Positions 1-7,844 of a DNA stretch of 64,000 nucleotides are shown piece by piece (the stretch's first letter is position 1; each line of letters starts with the position of its first letter). The stretch covers positions 134,653-198,652 of the forward strand of contig DASVQY010000025.1 in the NCBI GenBank assembly GCA_036388895.1, in the 5' to 3' direction. The position numbers were made by a program, and so were the translations under genes. Below the pieces are notes generated by a model. That model did not search any database. It was not told the DNA's origin and saw nothing but the letters and a program-made list of their open reading frames with translations. The stretch comes from SXVE01 sp036388895. Its GTDB lineage: Bacteria > Acidobacteriota > Blastocatellia > Pyrinomonadales > Pyrinomonadaceae.

Positions 1-593
1 GACGCGAGAACCGCTTTTTCACGGACAATCGTTCCTTCGTAAACGCCCGTGTTGCCGCCGACCAAAACATCGTCTTCGATTATAACCGGATTCGCGTTTA
101 TCGGTTCCAAAACGCCGCCGATTTGCGCCGCCGCCGAAAGATGAACGCGCTTGCCGATTTGAGCGCAGCTTCCGACCAAAGCGTGCGAATCAATCATCGT
201 TCCCTCGTCAACGTAAGCTCCGACATTTACGTAACAGGGCGGCATCAAAACGACGTTTTCGCCGACGTGGGAACCGTCGCGAATCGTCGAACCGCCCGGA
301 ACGATGCGGATTTTATCGTCGAGATTCATCGGGCGCAGCGGATAAGTTTCCTTGTCGAAAAACTGAAAAGTCTCGCCGCTGAATGACATCGTAACCATTT
401 TTCCCATTTTGAAACCGGCTAAAATCCCCTTTTTCACCCACGCGTTCGTTTGCCAATTTCCCTGCTCATCGCGTTCAGCCGCGCGAATCTCGCCGCGACG
501 CAAAGCGGTTTTGAAGTCGTTAAAAACTCCGTGGTCTTGAGCGTCAAAATCTGATTTTGAAAATAATTCTTCGATTTTTTCTTGTAAAGTCAT
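1..593 (-). CDS. dapD: Tetrahydrodipicolinate N-succinyltransferase (3' end beyond window edge)
   Basis: This enzyme transfers succinyl from succinyl-CoA to tetrahydrodipicolinate in the succinylase route to meso-diaminopimelate and lysine. About 197 of the usual ~275 residues are visible. The N-terminal helical part (MTLQEKIEELFSKSDF) is followed by the left-handed beta-helix hexapeptide region with the family signatures NVGAYVDEGTMIDSHA, VGSCAQIGK and IGGVLEPINANPVIIED. The reading frame runs off the left edge, so the C-terminus is not seen. The ATG lies 2 nt after the stop of the upstream lipoprotein gene, which suggests co-transcription with the dap cluster. The family assignment is secure from the repeat signatures. 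Confidence 0.96.
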   Translation of the reverse strand, partial: MTLQEKIEELFSKSDFDAQDHGVFNDFKTALRRGEIRAAERDEQGNWQTNAWVKKGILAGFKMGKMVTMSFSGETFQFFDKETYPLRPMNLDDKIRIVPGGSTIRDGSHVGENVVLMPPCYVNVGAYVDEGTMIDSHALVGSCAQIGKRVHLSAAAQIGGVLEPINANPVIIEDDVLVGGNTGVYEGTIVREKAVLA

Positions 594-595
594 TT

Positions 596-1060
596 TTATT
601 TATAAATGATTGCGAAGTCGCTACTCTTAAATTCTTCAAGCAGTCTTTTACTGTTTTCAAAATAAATCTCTTTTCCGTTATCTCTGATTCTTAAATCCTT
701 TAAATCATAACCGTGTTCACCGTCTTCTTTAATGAAGAAAGAATCTTCCCTTTCAATCAGTAAAACTTCTTTCGGCTTCAGTTTCACCCTGAATTTCCTT
801 TCACTATCAACAAAATCATATTCTTCGGGCAGCTTTGGCTGCCAATTTTTCCGTCCAAACCATTTGCCCCAATCTACTAAAGTAATTGTTTGCGGTAGAA
901 AAAGATTTTCCTGAGGTAACATTCCTGACTCCTTAATAACATACTCAATTTCGATTGTGTTATCAGAGGCATTAACAATCACAAAATCTTGCATTAGTTG
1001 GCACGCTGAAAGAAAAAATATTGAGAAGACTAATGCACCAATCAAGAAAACTTTTTTCAT
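596..1060 (-). CDS. Predicted lipoprotein of unknown function
   Basis: A 154-residue protein. It begins with a lipoprotein signal peptide: Lys-Lys n-region, hydrophobic core, and lipobox LSAC with the lipidated Cys at about residue 20. The mature part is a mixed, mostly beta/charged polypeptide that I do not recognise. A strong ribosome-binding site (AAGGAG) lies 7 nt before the ATG. The gene sits between the P1 peptidase and dapD and ends 2 nt before the dapD start, so it is probably transcribed with them. No role in lysine synthesis can be claimed from the sequence. Export and acylation are inferred from the lipobox. Confidence 0.8.
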   Translation of the reverse strand: MKKVFLIGALVFSIFFLSACQLMQDFVIVNASDNTIEIEYVIKESGMLPQENLFLPQTITLVDWGKWFGRKNWQPKLPEEYDFVDSERKFRVKLKPKEVLLIEREDSFFIKEDGEHGYDLKDLRIRDNGKEIYFENSKRLLEEFKSSDFAIIYK

Positions 1061-1139
1061 AAAATCTCCTTATAAATAGAAAATACTTTAAAGCCTAGCT
1101 CCTCTCATTCTTATTGATGAAAAAACTTAAACCAATTTA

Positions 1140-2336
1140 CTATTTTTTACCCTCATTTAGCCGGTTATATTTTCTTAAAATCTCTTTCAATTTGTCGTGC
1201 GGCAAGGCAAAAACCGTATTACCGTTTAACCCTTTCATAGTCTCCGCCGCGACCATCGCGTTTAGAATAGCTTCTTCGGTCGCTTGCGCCGTCGCCCAAA
1301 ATAACGGATTTATTCTTTCGTTCGGCAGAATAGTTAGATTTGAAATGCCTTCATCCTTGCTCGCCTCCGCCGCATTTGCGGTAGAAAAAGCGATAAAAAT
1401 ATCTCCAGAAGAATTTTCGCCTCTGCCGCCGATGTTGCCGACGCCGAGCGAAACTCTTTTCGCGAGTCGTTTTAGTTGATGCGGCAAAAGCGGCGCGTCC
1501 GTCGCAACGACCACTATAATCGAGCCTTGTCCTTCATCGCCTGTTTTTCTTTCAAGCGGCGTAAGGCTGGCTGTTTCTTTTGCCTGCGCCGGAAGCAAAT
1601 CAGTGATTTCCTTTCCGACCGGAACTCCCGCGACCGAGAAAAGTTGGCGCGTTCCGTAATTAGCCTGCACGAGAACGCCGACTGTGTAGCCACCGGCTTT
1701 TGCGTCCAGGACGCGCGAGGCTGTTCCCGTTCCGCCTTTGAAGCGATGCGCGACCATTCCGGTTCCGCCGCCGACGTTTCCTTCGGCAATCGCACCGGAT
1801 TTGGCTGCGTCCAAAGCCTGAAAAACATGATTTTTATTGACATGAAAACCGTTGATGTCGTTCAAAAATCCGTCCCATGTTTCGGCAACGACCGGCAGCG
1901 AAAAATCACCCGAATAACCGCTTCCGACGAAACGCTTCGCCGCCCATTCAATCACTGCGTCGCGGACAATGCCGACGCTGTGCGTATTTGTAATCATCAC
2001 GGGCGAACCGAGCCCGCCGGATTCTTCGATCCAGGCTGTTCCGGTCATTTCGCCATTGCCGTTCAATGCGTGCCAACCCGCAAACACGCGCCCTTTGAAG
2101 TTTCTTCCCTGCGGCAAAATCGCAGTCACTCCTGTGCGAACAGCGTTTTTACCATCGCCGGAAATCAGCGTTGTATAGCCGACTTCAACGCCCTTTACAT
2201 CAGTAATAGCGTTAAATTGTCCTGTCGCCCCATCAAAAGGAACTCCTAAATCCCGCGCTCGCGGTTTCGTTTGGGCGCTGACTAAGACAATCAAAAAAAC
2301 AATCAACAATTTTGCGGCAATAAGTTTTTTTGTCAT
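1140..2336 (-). CDS. P1 (S58, DmpA/BapA-type) aminopeptidase, exported
   Basis: Family P1 enzymes are N-terminal nucleophile hydrolases that cleave themselves into two chains and act as aminopeptidases, amidases or esterases. The protein has 398 residues with a signal peptide ending near VSAQ (about residue 22). Visible family motifs are GVEVGYTT near the N-terminus, GTGMVAHRFKGGTGTASR around residues 191-208, and GQGSIIVVVATDAPL. The Ser of the last motif is at about residue 272, roughly 250 in the mature form, where DmpA and BapA have their autocleavage nucleophile (Ser250). A strong GAGGAG site lies about 6 nt before the ATG. It stands inside the dap cluster. Substrate cannot be read from sequence. 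A D-aminopeptidase or beta-peptidase activity is possible. Confidence 0.93.
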   Translation of the reverse strand: MTKKLIAAKLLIVFLIVLVSAQTKPRARDLGVPFDGATGQFNAITDVKGVEVGYTTLISGDGKNAVRTGVTAILPQGRNFKGRVFAGWHALNGNGEMTGTAWIEESGGLGSPVMITNTHSVGIVRDAVIEWAAKRFVGSGYSGDFSLPVVAETWDGFLNDINGFHVNKNHVFQALDAAKSGAIAEGNVGGGTGMVAHRFKGGTGTASRVLDAKAGGYTVGVLVQANYGTRQLFSVAGVPVGKEITDLLPAQAKETASLTPLERKTGDEGQGSIIVVVATDAPLLPHQLKRLAKRVSLGVGNIGGRGENSSGDIFIAFSTANAAEASKDEGISNLTILPNERINPLFWATAQATEEAILNAMVAAETMKGLNGNTVFALPHDKLKEILRKYNRLNEGKK

Positions 2337-2371
2337 CGAAACTCCTCAAGGAAGTAAAATTTTACGCATAT

Positions 2372-2941
2372 TCACAATAACTTTATATCGTTTTCATAAC
2401 CGTTTACGATCAAATCCGCCCTTTCGCGCGGCAAATCATTCTCAACATAAAAATCTTCGGCTGGCATCCAATCGCTTTTCCACTTCTCGCGCGCCGATTC
2501 GCCGTCGCGTTTCAAACCTCTTGCCAGACAAATCTCGCGCGAACAATCCACCCAAATCATGAAATCGTAAAAATCGGTTAAGTCCTTCCGGGTTGAATAA
2601 ATGCCCTCAACGATTAAGATTCCGCCGATTTCGATTTTGTGCCATTCGGCAAGTTCTTCAGTTTGCCAATCATAACGTCGATACTCAGCCGCGACATTTT
2701 GGCTCAGAGGTTCTAAAACCTGCCGTTTAAATCTTTGCCAATCAAAATGGTTTTTGTAATAAAAATCGTCCATCCGCACGATTTTCACATTGTCTAAATT
2801 CTCTTTAATCGCCTGCGACAAAGTGCTTTTTCCCGCACCGCCGCAACCGTCAATTCCAACAAACGCGGTTTCCCGTTTTTTAGGCAGGTTCCTTAAAGTT
2901 TCGCACAAGTTTTCGATTGTGTTTTGATTGTAAACAGCCAC
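2372..2941 (-). CDS. P-loop kinase of the uridine kinase type
   Basis: A 189-residue cytoplasmic protein with a Walker A motif GCGGAGKST near residue 31 followed by a helix, and an aspartate-rich MDDFYYKNHFDW segment. This DDFY motif is typical of uridine kinase, phosphoribulokinase and pantothenate kinase relatives, where the first Asp helps bind the nucleoside. Further on there is a hydrophobic strand ILIVEGIYS and an R-rich lid (CLARGLKRD). It starts at GTG, 5 nt after the stop of the acetyltransferase upstream. Uridine or another small metabolite is the likely phosphate acceptor, but the true substrate is not shown. It is smaller than classical Udk (about 210 aa). Confidence 0.85.
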   Translation of the reverse strand: MAVYNQNTIENLCETLRNLPKKRETAFVGIDGCGGAGKSTLSQAIKENLDNVKIVRMDDFYYKNHFDWQRFKRQVLEPLSQNVAAEYRRYDWQTEELAEWHKIEIGGILIVEGIYSTRKDLTDFYDFMIWVDCSREICLARGLKRDGESAREKWKSDWMPAEDFYVENDLPRERADLIVNGYENDIKLL

Positions 2942-2946
2942 CTAAT

Positions 2947-3339
2947 TCACATCACGCCTCGTGTTTTTTCCATTGCGACTTCAGAAGTGCTAAATCCCAT
3001 TTTCTTCCAAAACTGTTCGCTTCCGCGACCGGCGCGCAGAACCCAGGTGATGTTCGTGTCGTCTCCTATAATTCTTTCGACAAGTTCTCGCCCGACGCCT
3101 TGTCCGCGTTTGTCTTCGGCGACGGTGACGGTTCCGATATAACCGTTTGAAACGTCGTCGCACAAAGCGCGCGCAAAGCCGACGACCCGCTCGCCGTCGA
3201 ATGCGACGACCGTGCGGCTCGCGTTTTCCATCATTTTGCGGAATCTATTCGGATCAGCGACACGCTTTTTCCATCCGTTTTCGGCTAAAAAACGGCGGAC
3301 GAGTTCAAAATCTTTCGGCAGTGCTTCTCTGAAATTCAT
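2947..3339 (-). CDS. GNAT family N-acetyltransferase
   Basis: A compact single-domain GNAT of 130 residues. The acetyl-CoA binding motif A is visible: strand YIGTVTVAEDKRGQGVGREL, with the R-G-Q-G-V-G pyrophosphate loop around residues 79-84, followed by a helix and the VLRAGRGSEQFWKKMGF strand/helix typical of the C-terminal half. It starts 1 nt after the dapA stop, so it is very probably translated from the dap transcript. The substrate is unknown. Being between dapA and a kinase suggests, but does not prove, a small-molecule rather than protein target. Confidence 0.9.
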   Translation of the reverse strand: MNFREALPKDFELVRRFLAENGWKKRVADPNRFRKMMENASRTVVAFDGERVVGFARALCDDVSNGYIGTVTVAEDKRGQGVGRELVERIIGDDTNITWVLRAGRGSEQFWKKMGFSTSEVAMEKTRGVM

Positions 3340-3340
3340 T

Positions 3341-4237
3341 TTATTTATTTAATTGTTTCAGAATTTCGCTCAATTTCTTTCGCGTCGGTTCGGTTACAGG
3401 CACGAGCGGCAAACGCAAGTTTTCTTCGAGCAAATTCATTTCCTTCATAACGAATTTACAAGGCGCGGGCGAAGCTTCCGCAAAATTGGCTTCCATTAGA
3501 GGCAAAATTTTGTAATGAATTCTTCTCGCCGAAGTCCACGCTCCGTCCAGAGCCTTTTCGACCATCTGAGATGTTTCTTTCGGCAGCTCATTAGAGACGA
3601 CGGAAACCAGTCCGTCCGCGCCGACCGAAATCAAAGGCAGAGTCGTCGCGTCGTCGCCGGAGAAAACTTTGAAGTTTTTCGGTCGTTTCGCCAGAATTTC
3701 CATAATTTGCGAAAAATTCGCTGACGCTTCCTTTGTCGCCGCGATATTTTCAAATTCTTCGGCTAATCTCAAAGTCGTTTCGGCGGAAATATTCGAAGCC
3801 GTTCTGCCCGGAACGTTGTAAAGCATAATCGGAAATTTTTTGACCGATTTCGCGATTTCCGCAAAATGCGCGAACAATCCGTTTTGCGTCGGTTTGTTGT
3901 AATACGGCGCGACGACAAGCGCGCTGTCGGCGCCCGCCTCTCTCGCTTTTCTCGTAAAATCAATTGCCGCCGCCGTGTTGTTGCTTCCGGTTCCGGCGAT
4001 TACTTTCGCTTTATGGCGAGCGACTTCCACGGTTATTTTGATAACGCGCAAACGCTCGGACTCGCCCATCGTCGCGCTTTCGCCGGTAGTTCCGCACGGA
4101 ACAAGAATTTTCACGCCGTTATTTATTTGCCGTTCGACGAGAGATGCAAAACATTCTTCGTCTATCGAGCCGTCTTTTTGAAACGGCGTTACAAGGGCGG
4201 TTCCGCAGCCGCGAAGCCAGTCGATTTTCATTGTCAT
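3341..4237 (-). CDS. dapA: 4-hydroxy-tetrahydrodipicolinate synthase
   Basis: This enzyme condenses pyruvate with aspartate semialdehyde, the committed step toward diaminopimelate and lysine. The 298-residue (beta/alpha)8 aldolase has the normal family length. Diagnostic segments are GCGTALVTPF near the N-terminus, PCGTTGESATM (the Thr pair at the active site), YNVPGRTASN (proton-relay Tyr) and AATKEASAN, which carries the Schiff-base Lys. It sits between dapB (about 64 nt upstream) and a GNAT gene that follows after 1 nt. ATG at the given end or the ATG two codons later are both possible. Confidence 0.97.
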   Translation of the reverse strand: MTMKIDWLRGCGTALVTPFQKDGSIDEECFASLVERQINNGVKILVPCGTTGESATMGESERLRVIKITVEVARHKAKVIAGTGSNNTAAAIDFTRKAREAGADSALVVAPYYNKPTQNGLFAHFAEIAKSVKKFPIMLYNVPGRTASNISAETTLRLAEEFENIAATKEASANFSQIMEILAKRPKNFKVFSGDDATTLPLISVGADGLVSVVSNELPKETSQMVEKALDGAWTSARRIHYKILPLMEANFAEASPAPCKFVMKEMNLLEENLRLPLVPVTEPTRKKLSEILKQLNK

Positions 4238-4301
4238 ATTAATTTTCCGCCTTGTTTTTCATTTTGCGCAAAATCTTATTAAATTGCACATTGAAAATGT
4301 T

Positions 4302-5006
4302 TTACGACTTAAATTTCAAAATCTCGTCCAACACTTCCGTAAACTCCCAAAAGCCGTTTTTACCGATTATCCATTCCGCCGCTAAAATCGCGCCCGATGC
4401 GAAACCTTCACGCGAACGCGCCGTGTGTTCGAGCAAAATCTGGTCGGCGCTGCCGTCAAAGCCGAGGCGGTGCGTGCCCGGTATGTTTCCGGCGCGGGTG
4501 GCTGAAATTGAAAAATCTTTTTTTATATTTTTTGCGACAATTTCTTTCAACTTCAAAGCCGTCCCGCTCGGCGCGTCCCGTTTGCGCGAATGATGCTGTT
4601 CTTCGATAAACGCTTCGTAATCATCGAATTTTGCGAAAAGCTCGGCGGCACAGTCCGCAATTTTATAGAACAAATTCACGCCGATTGAAAAATTCGCGCC
4701 GAAAACGAACGCGCCGTTTTTTTCTTCGACTAATTTCCTGATGCTTTCCTTTTCGGCGTTCCAGCCGGTCGTGCCCTCGACTAAAGGAATTTTTGCTAAA
4801 AGACACATTTCGACATTTTTTACAACAGCCTCGGCGCTGGAAAAATCAATCGCCGCATCAACGTTTTTCAGCTTTTCCGCTAATTCTTCAATGGAAAGTT
4901 TCGCGCTTGATTCGTCTATAATAACGACAATTTCGTGATTTTTATTTTCGGCTAAAGTCTTAATGAGTTTTCCCATCGCGCCATAACCGATTAGAGCTAT
5001 TTTCAT
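4302..5006 (-). CDS. dapB: 4-hydroxy-tetrahydrodipicolinate reductase
   Basis: It reduces the DapA product with NAD(P)H to tetrahydrodipicolinate, the DapD substrate. The protein is 234 residues when started at the ATG before KIALIGYGAMGKLIK. The longer frame begins inside the upstream gap and adds a poor 15-residue leader ahead of the Rossmann strand. Visible features are the dinucleotide loop GYGAMG, VEGTTGW, ANFSIGVNLFYK, and the catalytic stretch EEQHHSRKRDAPSGTA, with the His-His pair and the SGT substrate loop. The start lies 10 nt after the serine hydrolase stop, so it is probably co-transcribed. Confidence 0.97.
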   Translation of the reverse strand: MKIALIGYGAMGKLIKTLAENKNHEIVVIIDESSAKLSIEELAEKLKNVDAAIDFSSAEAVVKNVEMCLLAKIPLVEGTTGWNAEKESIRKLVEEKNGAFVFGANFSIGVNLFYKIADCAAELFAKFDDYEAFIEEQHHSRKRDAPSGTALKLKEIVAKNIKKDFSISATRAGNIPGTHRLGFDGSADQILLEHTARSREGFASGAILAAEWIIGKNGFWEFTEVLDEILKFKS

Positions 5007-5016
5007 AAAGTTTACG

Positions 5017-6405
5017 TTATTGTTTGTAAAACTGTATGCCGTTTTGATCAAGAAAGGTAAGACTTCTCACAACTCCGGCATCGTTTTTATTGAATTCGAC
5101 GAACAAACTCGGCTGACCTGAAATAAAAAATTCGTTTTCCGAAGCCGCCTGTAATTTCACTCGGTTTTCGCCGGAAGTTACAAGAAAAAGTTCTTGTTTT
5201 TCGTAAACAATTCTGACTGCCGAATCATATAATCTGTATGTTCCGACGTAATTCTTAAGAATTTTTTCGCTAATATTTACGGCTTTCGGCACGGCAGAAC
5301 CGTCGCTCAAATAAATTCCGGCAATTTTATTGGCGAAGGCGAAAGGCGCGGGAAGAGTTTGATTGTTGCATAATATTGCAACGGTAAACTTTTGTTCGGG
5401 AAATCGCGTTATTTGCGCGAAAAAACCATCGCCGTCGCCGCCGTGCGAAACATATCTAAAGCCGAGATACTGTCCCAATCCCCAACCGAAACCGTAAGTC
5501 GTTTTTGCTCCGTCGGTGAGTTTTCCGTTCTCAAAAGCTTCGCGCAACGTTGTATTTTTAACCAGCTTTTCATTGTAAAGAGCCTGGTTGAGTTTGTATA
5601 AATCTTCGAGCGCCGTGTAAAAATACCCGTCGCCGTATATTTCAATCGGAATAAAACTCTCGGCTTTCTTAAAACCGTTCTTGTCGGCTTGATAGCCGAC
5701 CGCATATCTGTCCGTTAAAGCTTTATTCATTCCGATGCTCGAACTGTTCATTTCAAGCGGCTCGAAAATATTCCGGCGAACGAACTGGGGAAACGCCGCG
5801 CCCGAAACTTTTTCGACGATGGCGGCTAAAATGACGTAGTTTGAGTTGCTGTATTCCCATTTTGTTCCGGCTGGAAAATTCAATTTTGGCAACCCGAATA
5901 AAAAGTTGATAACGTCAGCATTCGATTTCCACTTGCGGCTTTGTTGTTTGATTTTCTGCGAATCTTCCGCCAGCGAATAATAATCGAAAATTCCCGAAGT
6001 ATGCTGCAGCAAACTCCGAACGGTTATCTTTTTCATGTATGCCGGAGCGTTTGAAAAGTATTTGTCCAGCGTATCTTCGTAATCGAGCTTACCGCGTTCA
6101 GAAAGCATCATTACGGCTATTGCGGTGATCGGTTTTGCGACCGAAGCCGTGTCGAAAATCGTATTCGAATCAATCGGAGTTTTCGTCTCGATATTCGCCG
6201 AGCCGTAACCTTTTTCGTGCAGAATTTTCCCGTCACGAATCACTAGAATCGCCATTCCCGGAACATTGCCTTTAACATACTTTGCCGCAATCGCATCAAT
6301 TTGCCGGGATTTATCTTCAAAATTTTGAGCGTAAGATATTTCGGCGAGAATAAAAACGAACAGCAGAAACACAATACTTACAATGAATTTACTTTTCGTA
6401 ACCAT
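5017..6405 (-). CDS. Serine hydrolase, class C beta-lactamase/DD-peptidase fold (S12)
   Basis: An exported hydrolase of the S12 family, which includes AmpC-like beta-lactamases, DD-peptidases and esterases. With the ATG chosen here it has 462 residues and a clear signal peptide (hydrophobic FIVSIVFLLFVFILAEISYAQ region). An upstream ATG would add 14 residues ahead of the signal and start 2 nt after the previous stop. Active-site elements are all present: SVAK (SxxK, near residues 88-91), YSNSNY (YxN) and SHGGDGDG (HxG). The C-terminal ~100 residues form a beta-rich accessory domain. Its place between a dapE-like gene and dapB could hint at a role with peptidoglycan peptides. That is inference only. 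Confidence 0.9.
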   Translation of the reverse strand: MVTKSKFIVSIVFLLFVFILAEISYAQNFEDKSRQIDAIAAKYVKGNVPGMAILVIRDGKILHEKGYGSANIETKTPIDSNTIFDTASVAKPITAIAVMMLSERGKLDYEDTLDKYFSNAPAYMKKITVRSLLQHTSGIFDYYSLAEDSQKIKQQSRKWKSNADVINFLFGLPKLNFPAGTKWEYSNSNYVILAAIVEKVSGAAFPQFVRRNIFEPLEMNSSSIGMNKALTDRYAVGYQADKNGFKKAESFIPIEIYGDGYFYTALEDLYKLNQALYNEKLVKNTTLREAFENGKLTDGAKTTYGFGWGLGQYLGFRYVSHGGDGDGFFAQITRFPEQKFTVAILCNNQTLPAPFAFANKIAGIYLSDGSAVPKAVNISEKILKNYVGTYRLYDSAVRIVYEKQELFLVTSGENRVKLQAASENEFFISGQPSLFVEFNKNDAGVVRSLTFLDQNGIQFYKQ

Positions 6406-6449
6406 CGCGCTCGATGAAAATTCATTTTTTGAAACGGCTTGCCTCATTT

Positions 6450-7451
6450 TTAGAAATTCAGTAGCTTTTTCACCAACTTAACATAAAGCTCAACCGCGTA
6501 TTCTAAATCCTTCTTCAACACAAATTCACTTTTTGTATGCGCGACGAGAATCGAACCCGCGCCCAAAAGAAGCGGCGTTCCCCAATTGGAAAGATGCGGA
6601 ATATCGGTCGTAAAGCGGACGACTTTTTGATTGAAACCTTCGACCGCCAGCATTTTTACAGGTTTTGCGATCGACATTATTTCAATTTCTCCGCGCTTGT
6701 CAATTACCTTTTCCAGCATTTCCAAAATCGGTTTTTCATCTGTTGTCAGGCGTATGTGCATTCCGGCTTCGGCGTCCGGCGGAATGATGTTGGTTTTCAA
6801 GCCGCCGTTTATCAAACCAATGTTGCAAGTCGTTACGCCGAAAAACTCATCGTTCGGAAATTCAGACTTTCGCACGTCCTGCAAAATATCCAAAAGTTTT
6901 TCAATCGCCGATTCGCCCATTTCCGGGTAAGCAGAATGCGCGGCTTTGCCCCGAGTTTTTATAACAAATCGCAGAGAACCCTTCGAACCGATCGCCAGAT
7001 CATTGTCGGTCGGTTCGCCGTTTATCATAAATTCGCATTTTGCTGCAATTCCGTGTTTGTTCGCGGCGCGCGCGCCCGAACTTCCCTGTTCTTCGTCAAC
7101 CGTGTAAAGCAAGCCGATGTCGCTGATTCCCTGCTTTCTTAATTCTTCAGCCGCGAAAATCTGCGACGCAATTATGCCTTTCGCGTCGCACGCACCGCGA
7201 CCGTAGATCTTTTCAGAATCTTCGCTCGCTTCGATAAATGGCGGAACCGTGTCCATGTGCGTCGAAAGAAAAACGCGCGGCGTTTCGTTCAAACGAGCGA
7301 TGACATTGTTTTGATTCGCCGAAACGGGCTGCATTTCAACCGTCCAGCCGAGGTTCTCTAAAAATTCTCGCAGAAAAAATCCGACGGCTTGTTCGTCATC
7401 GGAAACTGACGGGATGTTGATTAAAGCTTTGGTCAGCTCGAAAAGATTCAT
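6450..7451 (-). CDS. M20 metallopeptidase/deacylase, candidate succinyl-diaminopimelate desuccinylase
   Basis: A 333-residue cytoplasmic M20 enzyme of the ArgE/DapE/LysK group. Zinc ligands and catalytic residues are visible: THMD (His65, Asp67), GACDAKG (Asp89), VDEEQG (Glu120-Glu121), MINGEPTDN, and the C-terminal GAGSILVAHTKSEFV containing the last His. It lies in the same cluster as lysC, dapB, dapA and dapD. The succinylase pathway needs a DapE, so that is the most economical role. It is shorter than classical DapE (~375 aa), and acetylornithine or acetyl-lysine deacylase remain alternatives. Upstream lies a terminator, so it may start a new transcript. Confidence 0.85.
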   Translation of the reverse strand: MNLFELTKALINIPSVSDDEQAVGFFLREFLENLGWTVEMQPVSANQNNVIARLNETPRVFLSTHMDTVPPFIEASEDSEKIYGRGACDAKGIIASQIFAAEELRKQGISDIGLLYTVDEEQGSSGARAANKHGIAAKCEFMINGEPTDNDLAIGSKGSLRFVIKTRGKAAHSAYPEMGESAIEKLLDILQDVRKSEFPNDEFFGVTTCNIGLINGGLKTNIIPPDAEAGMHIRLTTDEKPILEMLEKVIDKRGEIEIMSIAKPVKMLAVEGFNQKVVRFTTDIPHLSNWGTPLLLGAGSILVAHTKSEFVLKKDLEYAVELYVKLVKKLLNF

Positions 7452-7530
7452 AGGTAGTTTTTATCACAAAGAAAGGCTCGAACACAGAAGAAAATTTCAT
7501 TTCAAAATTTATTCACATTTCGAGAAAAAC

Positions 7531-7568
7531 AAAAAAGGCAAATCCGATTCGTCGAACTTGCCTTTTTG
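7531..7568 (-). terminator. Intrinsic terminator after lysC and its small partner
   Basis: Two arms, AAAAAGGCAA and TTGCCTTTTT, flank a loop of about 17 nt just downstream of the 84-residue gene. On the minus strand the 3' arm runs into a T-rich stretch. It separates the lysC unit from the dapE-like gene. Because the arms carry both A and T tracts it could work in both directions, but no plus-strand gene ends here. Confidence 0.75.
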
Positions 7569-7589
7569 TAAGATTATTTTCTTTTTTTA

Positions 7590-7844
7590 CTACATTCTGG
7601 CTGATTTTGAAGCGGTCGTCTTCGCTTTTTCGAGCAAAATCGGCATATTAGATTCGAGCGCCTGCGCCGTTTTTTCTTCCTGCTCGAGATTTTCCGTCAT
7701 AAAATTTGAAATTTCATTCGGCAACAAAACACGAGAACCGCAACAAAAGCTAATTATTCGCACATATTTTCTTTCATTTTCGTTTAATTCGTAATTTTCG
7801 CAGGCAGTAAACCTGTTTTCTTCAAACGACTCAAAAAAATTCAT
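7590..7844 (-). CDS. Small acidic protein of unknown function, coupled to lysC
   Basis: An 84-residue soluble protein starting with an ATG that overlaps the last 14 nt of lysC, an arrangement expected of translational coupling. It is rich in Glu and Asn, has three Cys (CENYELN near residue 15 and FCCGS near 34), and ends in an Ala/Lys-rich helix. No known family is recognised. The overlap, and the terminator directly after its stop, argue that it is a real gene that ends the lysC transcript. Chance frame length is the main alternative. Confidence 0.55.
   Translation of the reverse strand: MNFFESFEENRFTACENYELNENERKYVRIISFCCGSRVLLPNEISNFMTENLEQEEKTAQALESNMPILLEKAKTTASKSARM

Noticed and set aside
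1476..2249. Long plus-strand frames opposite the P1 peptidase, and similar ones opposite the M20 (6,537-7,142) and PAS-GGDEF (42,429-43,427) genes
   Set aside because: They are shadows of genes with conserved motifs on the other strand, with biased composition and no domain or ribosome site.
4261..4274. Palindrome ATTTTGCGCAAAAT between dapB and dapA
   Set aside because: A short palindrome in an AT-rich gap. No second copy or known operator was recognised, so a regulator site is not supported.
6537..6600. tRNA-like sequence (GAATCGAACCCGCGCC) near the start of a plus-strand frame
   Set aside because: It lies inside the coding region of the M20 gene and no acceptor stem or anticodon arm can be built. 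It is chance similarity to a tRNA 3' part.
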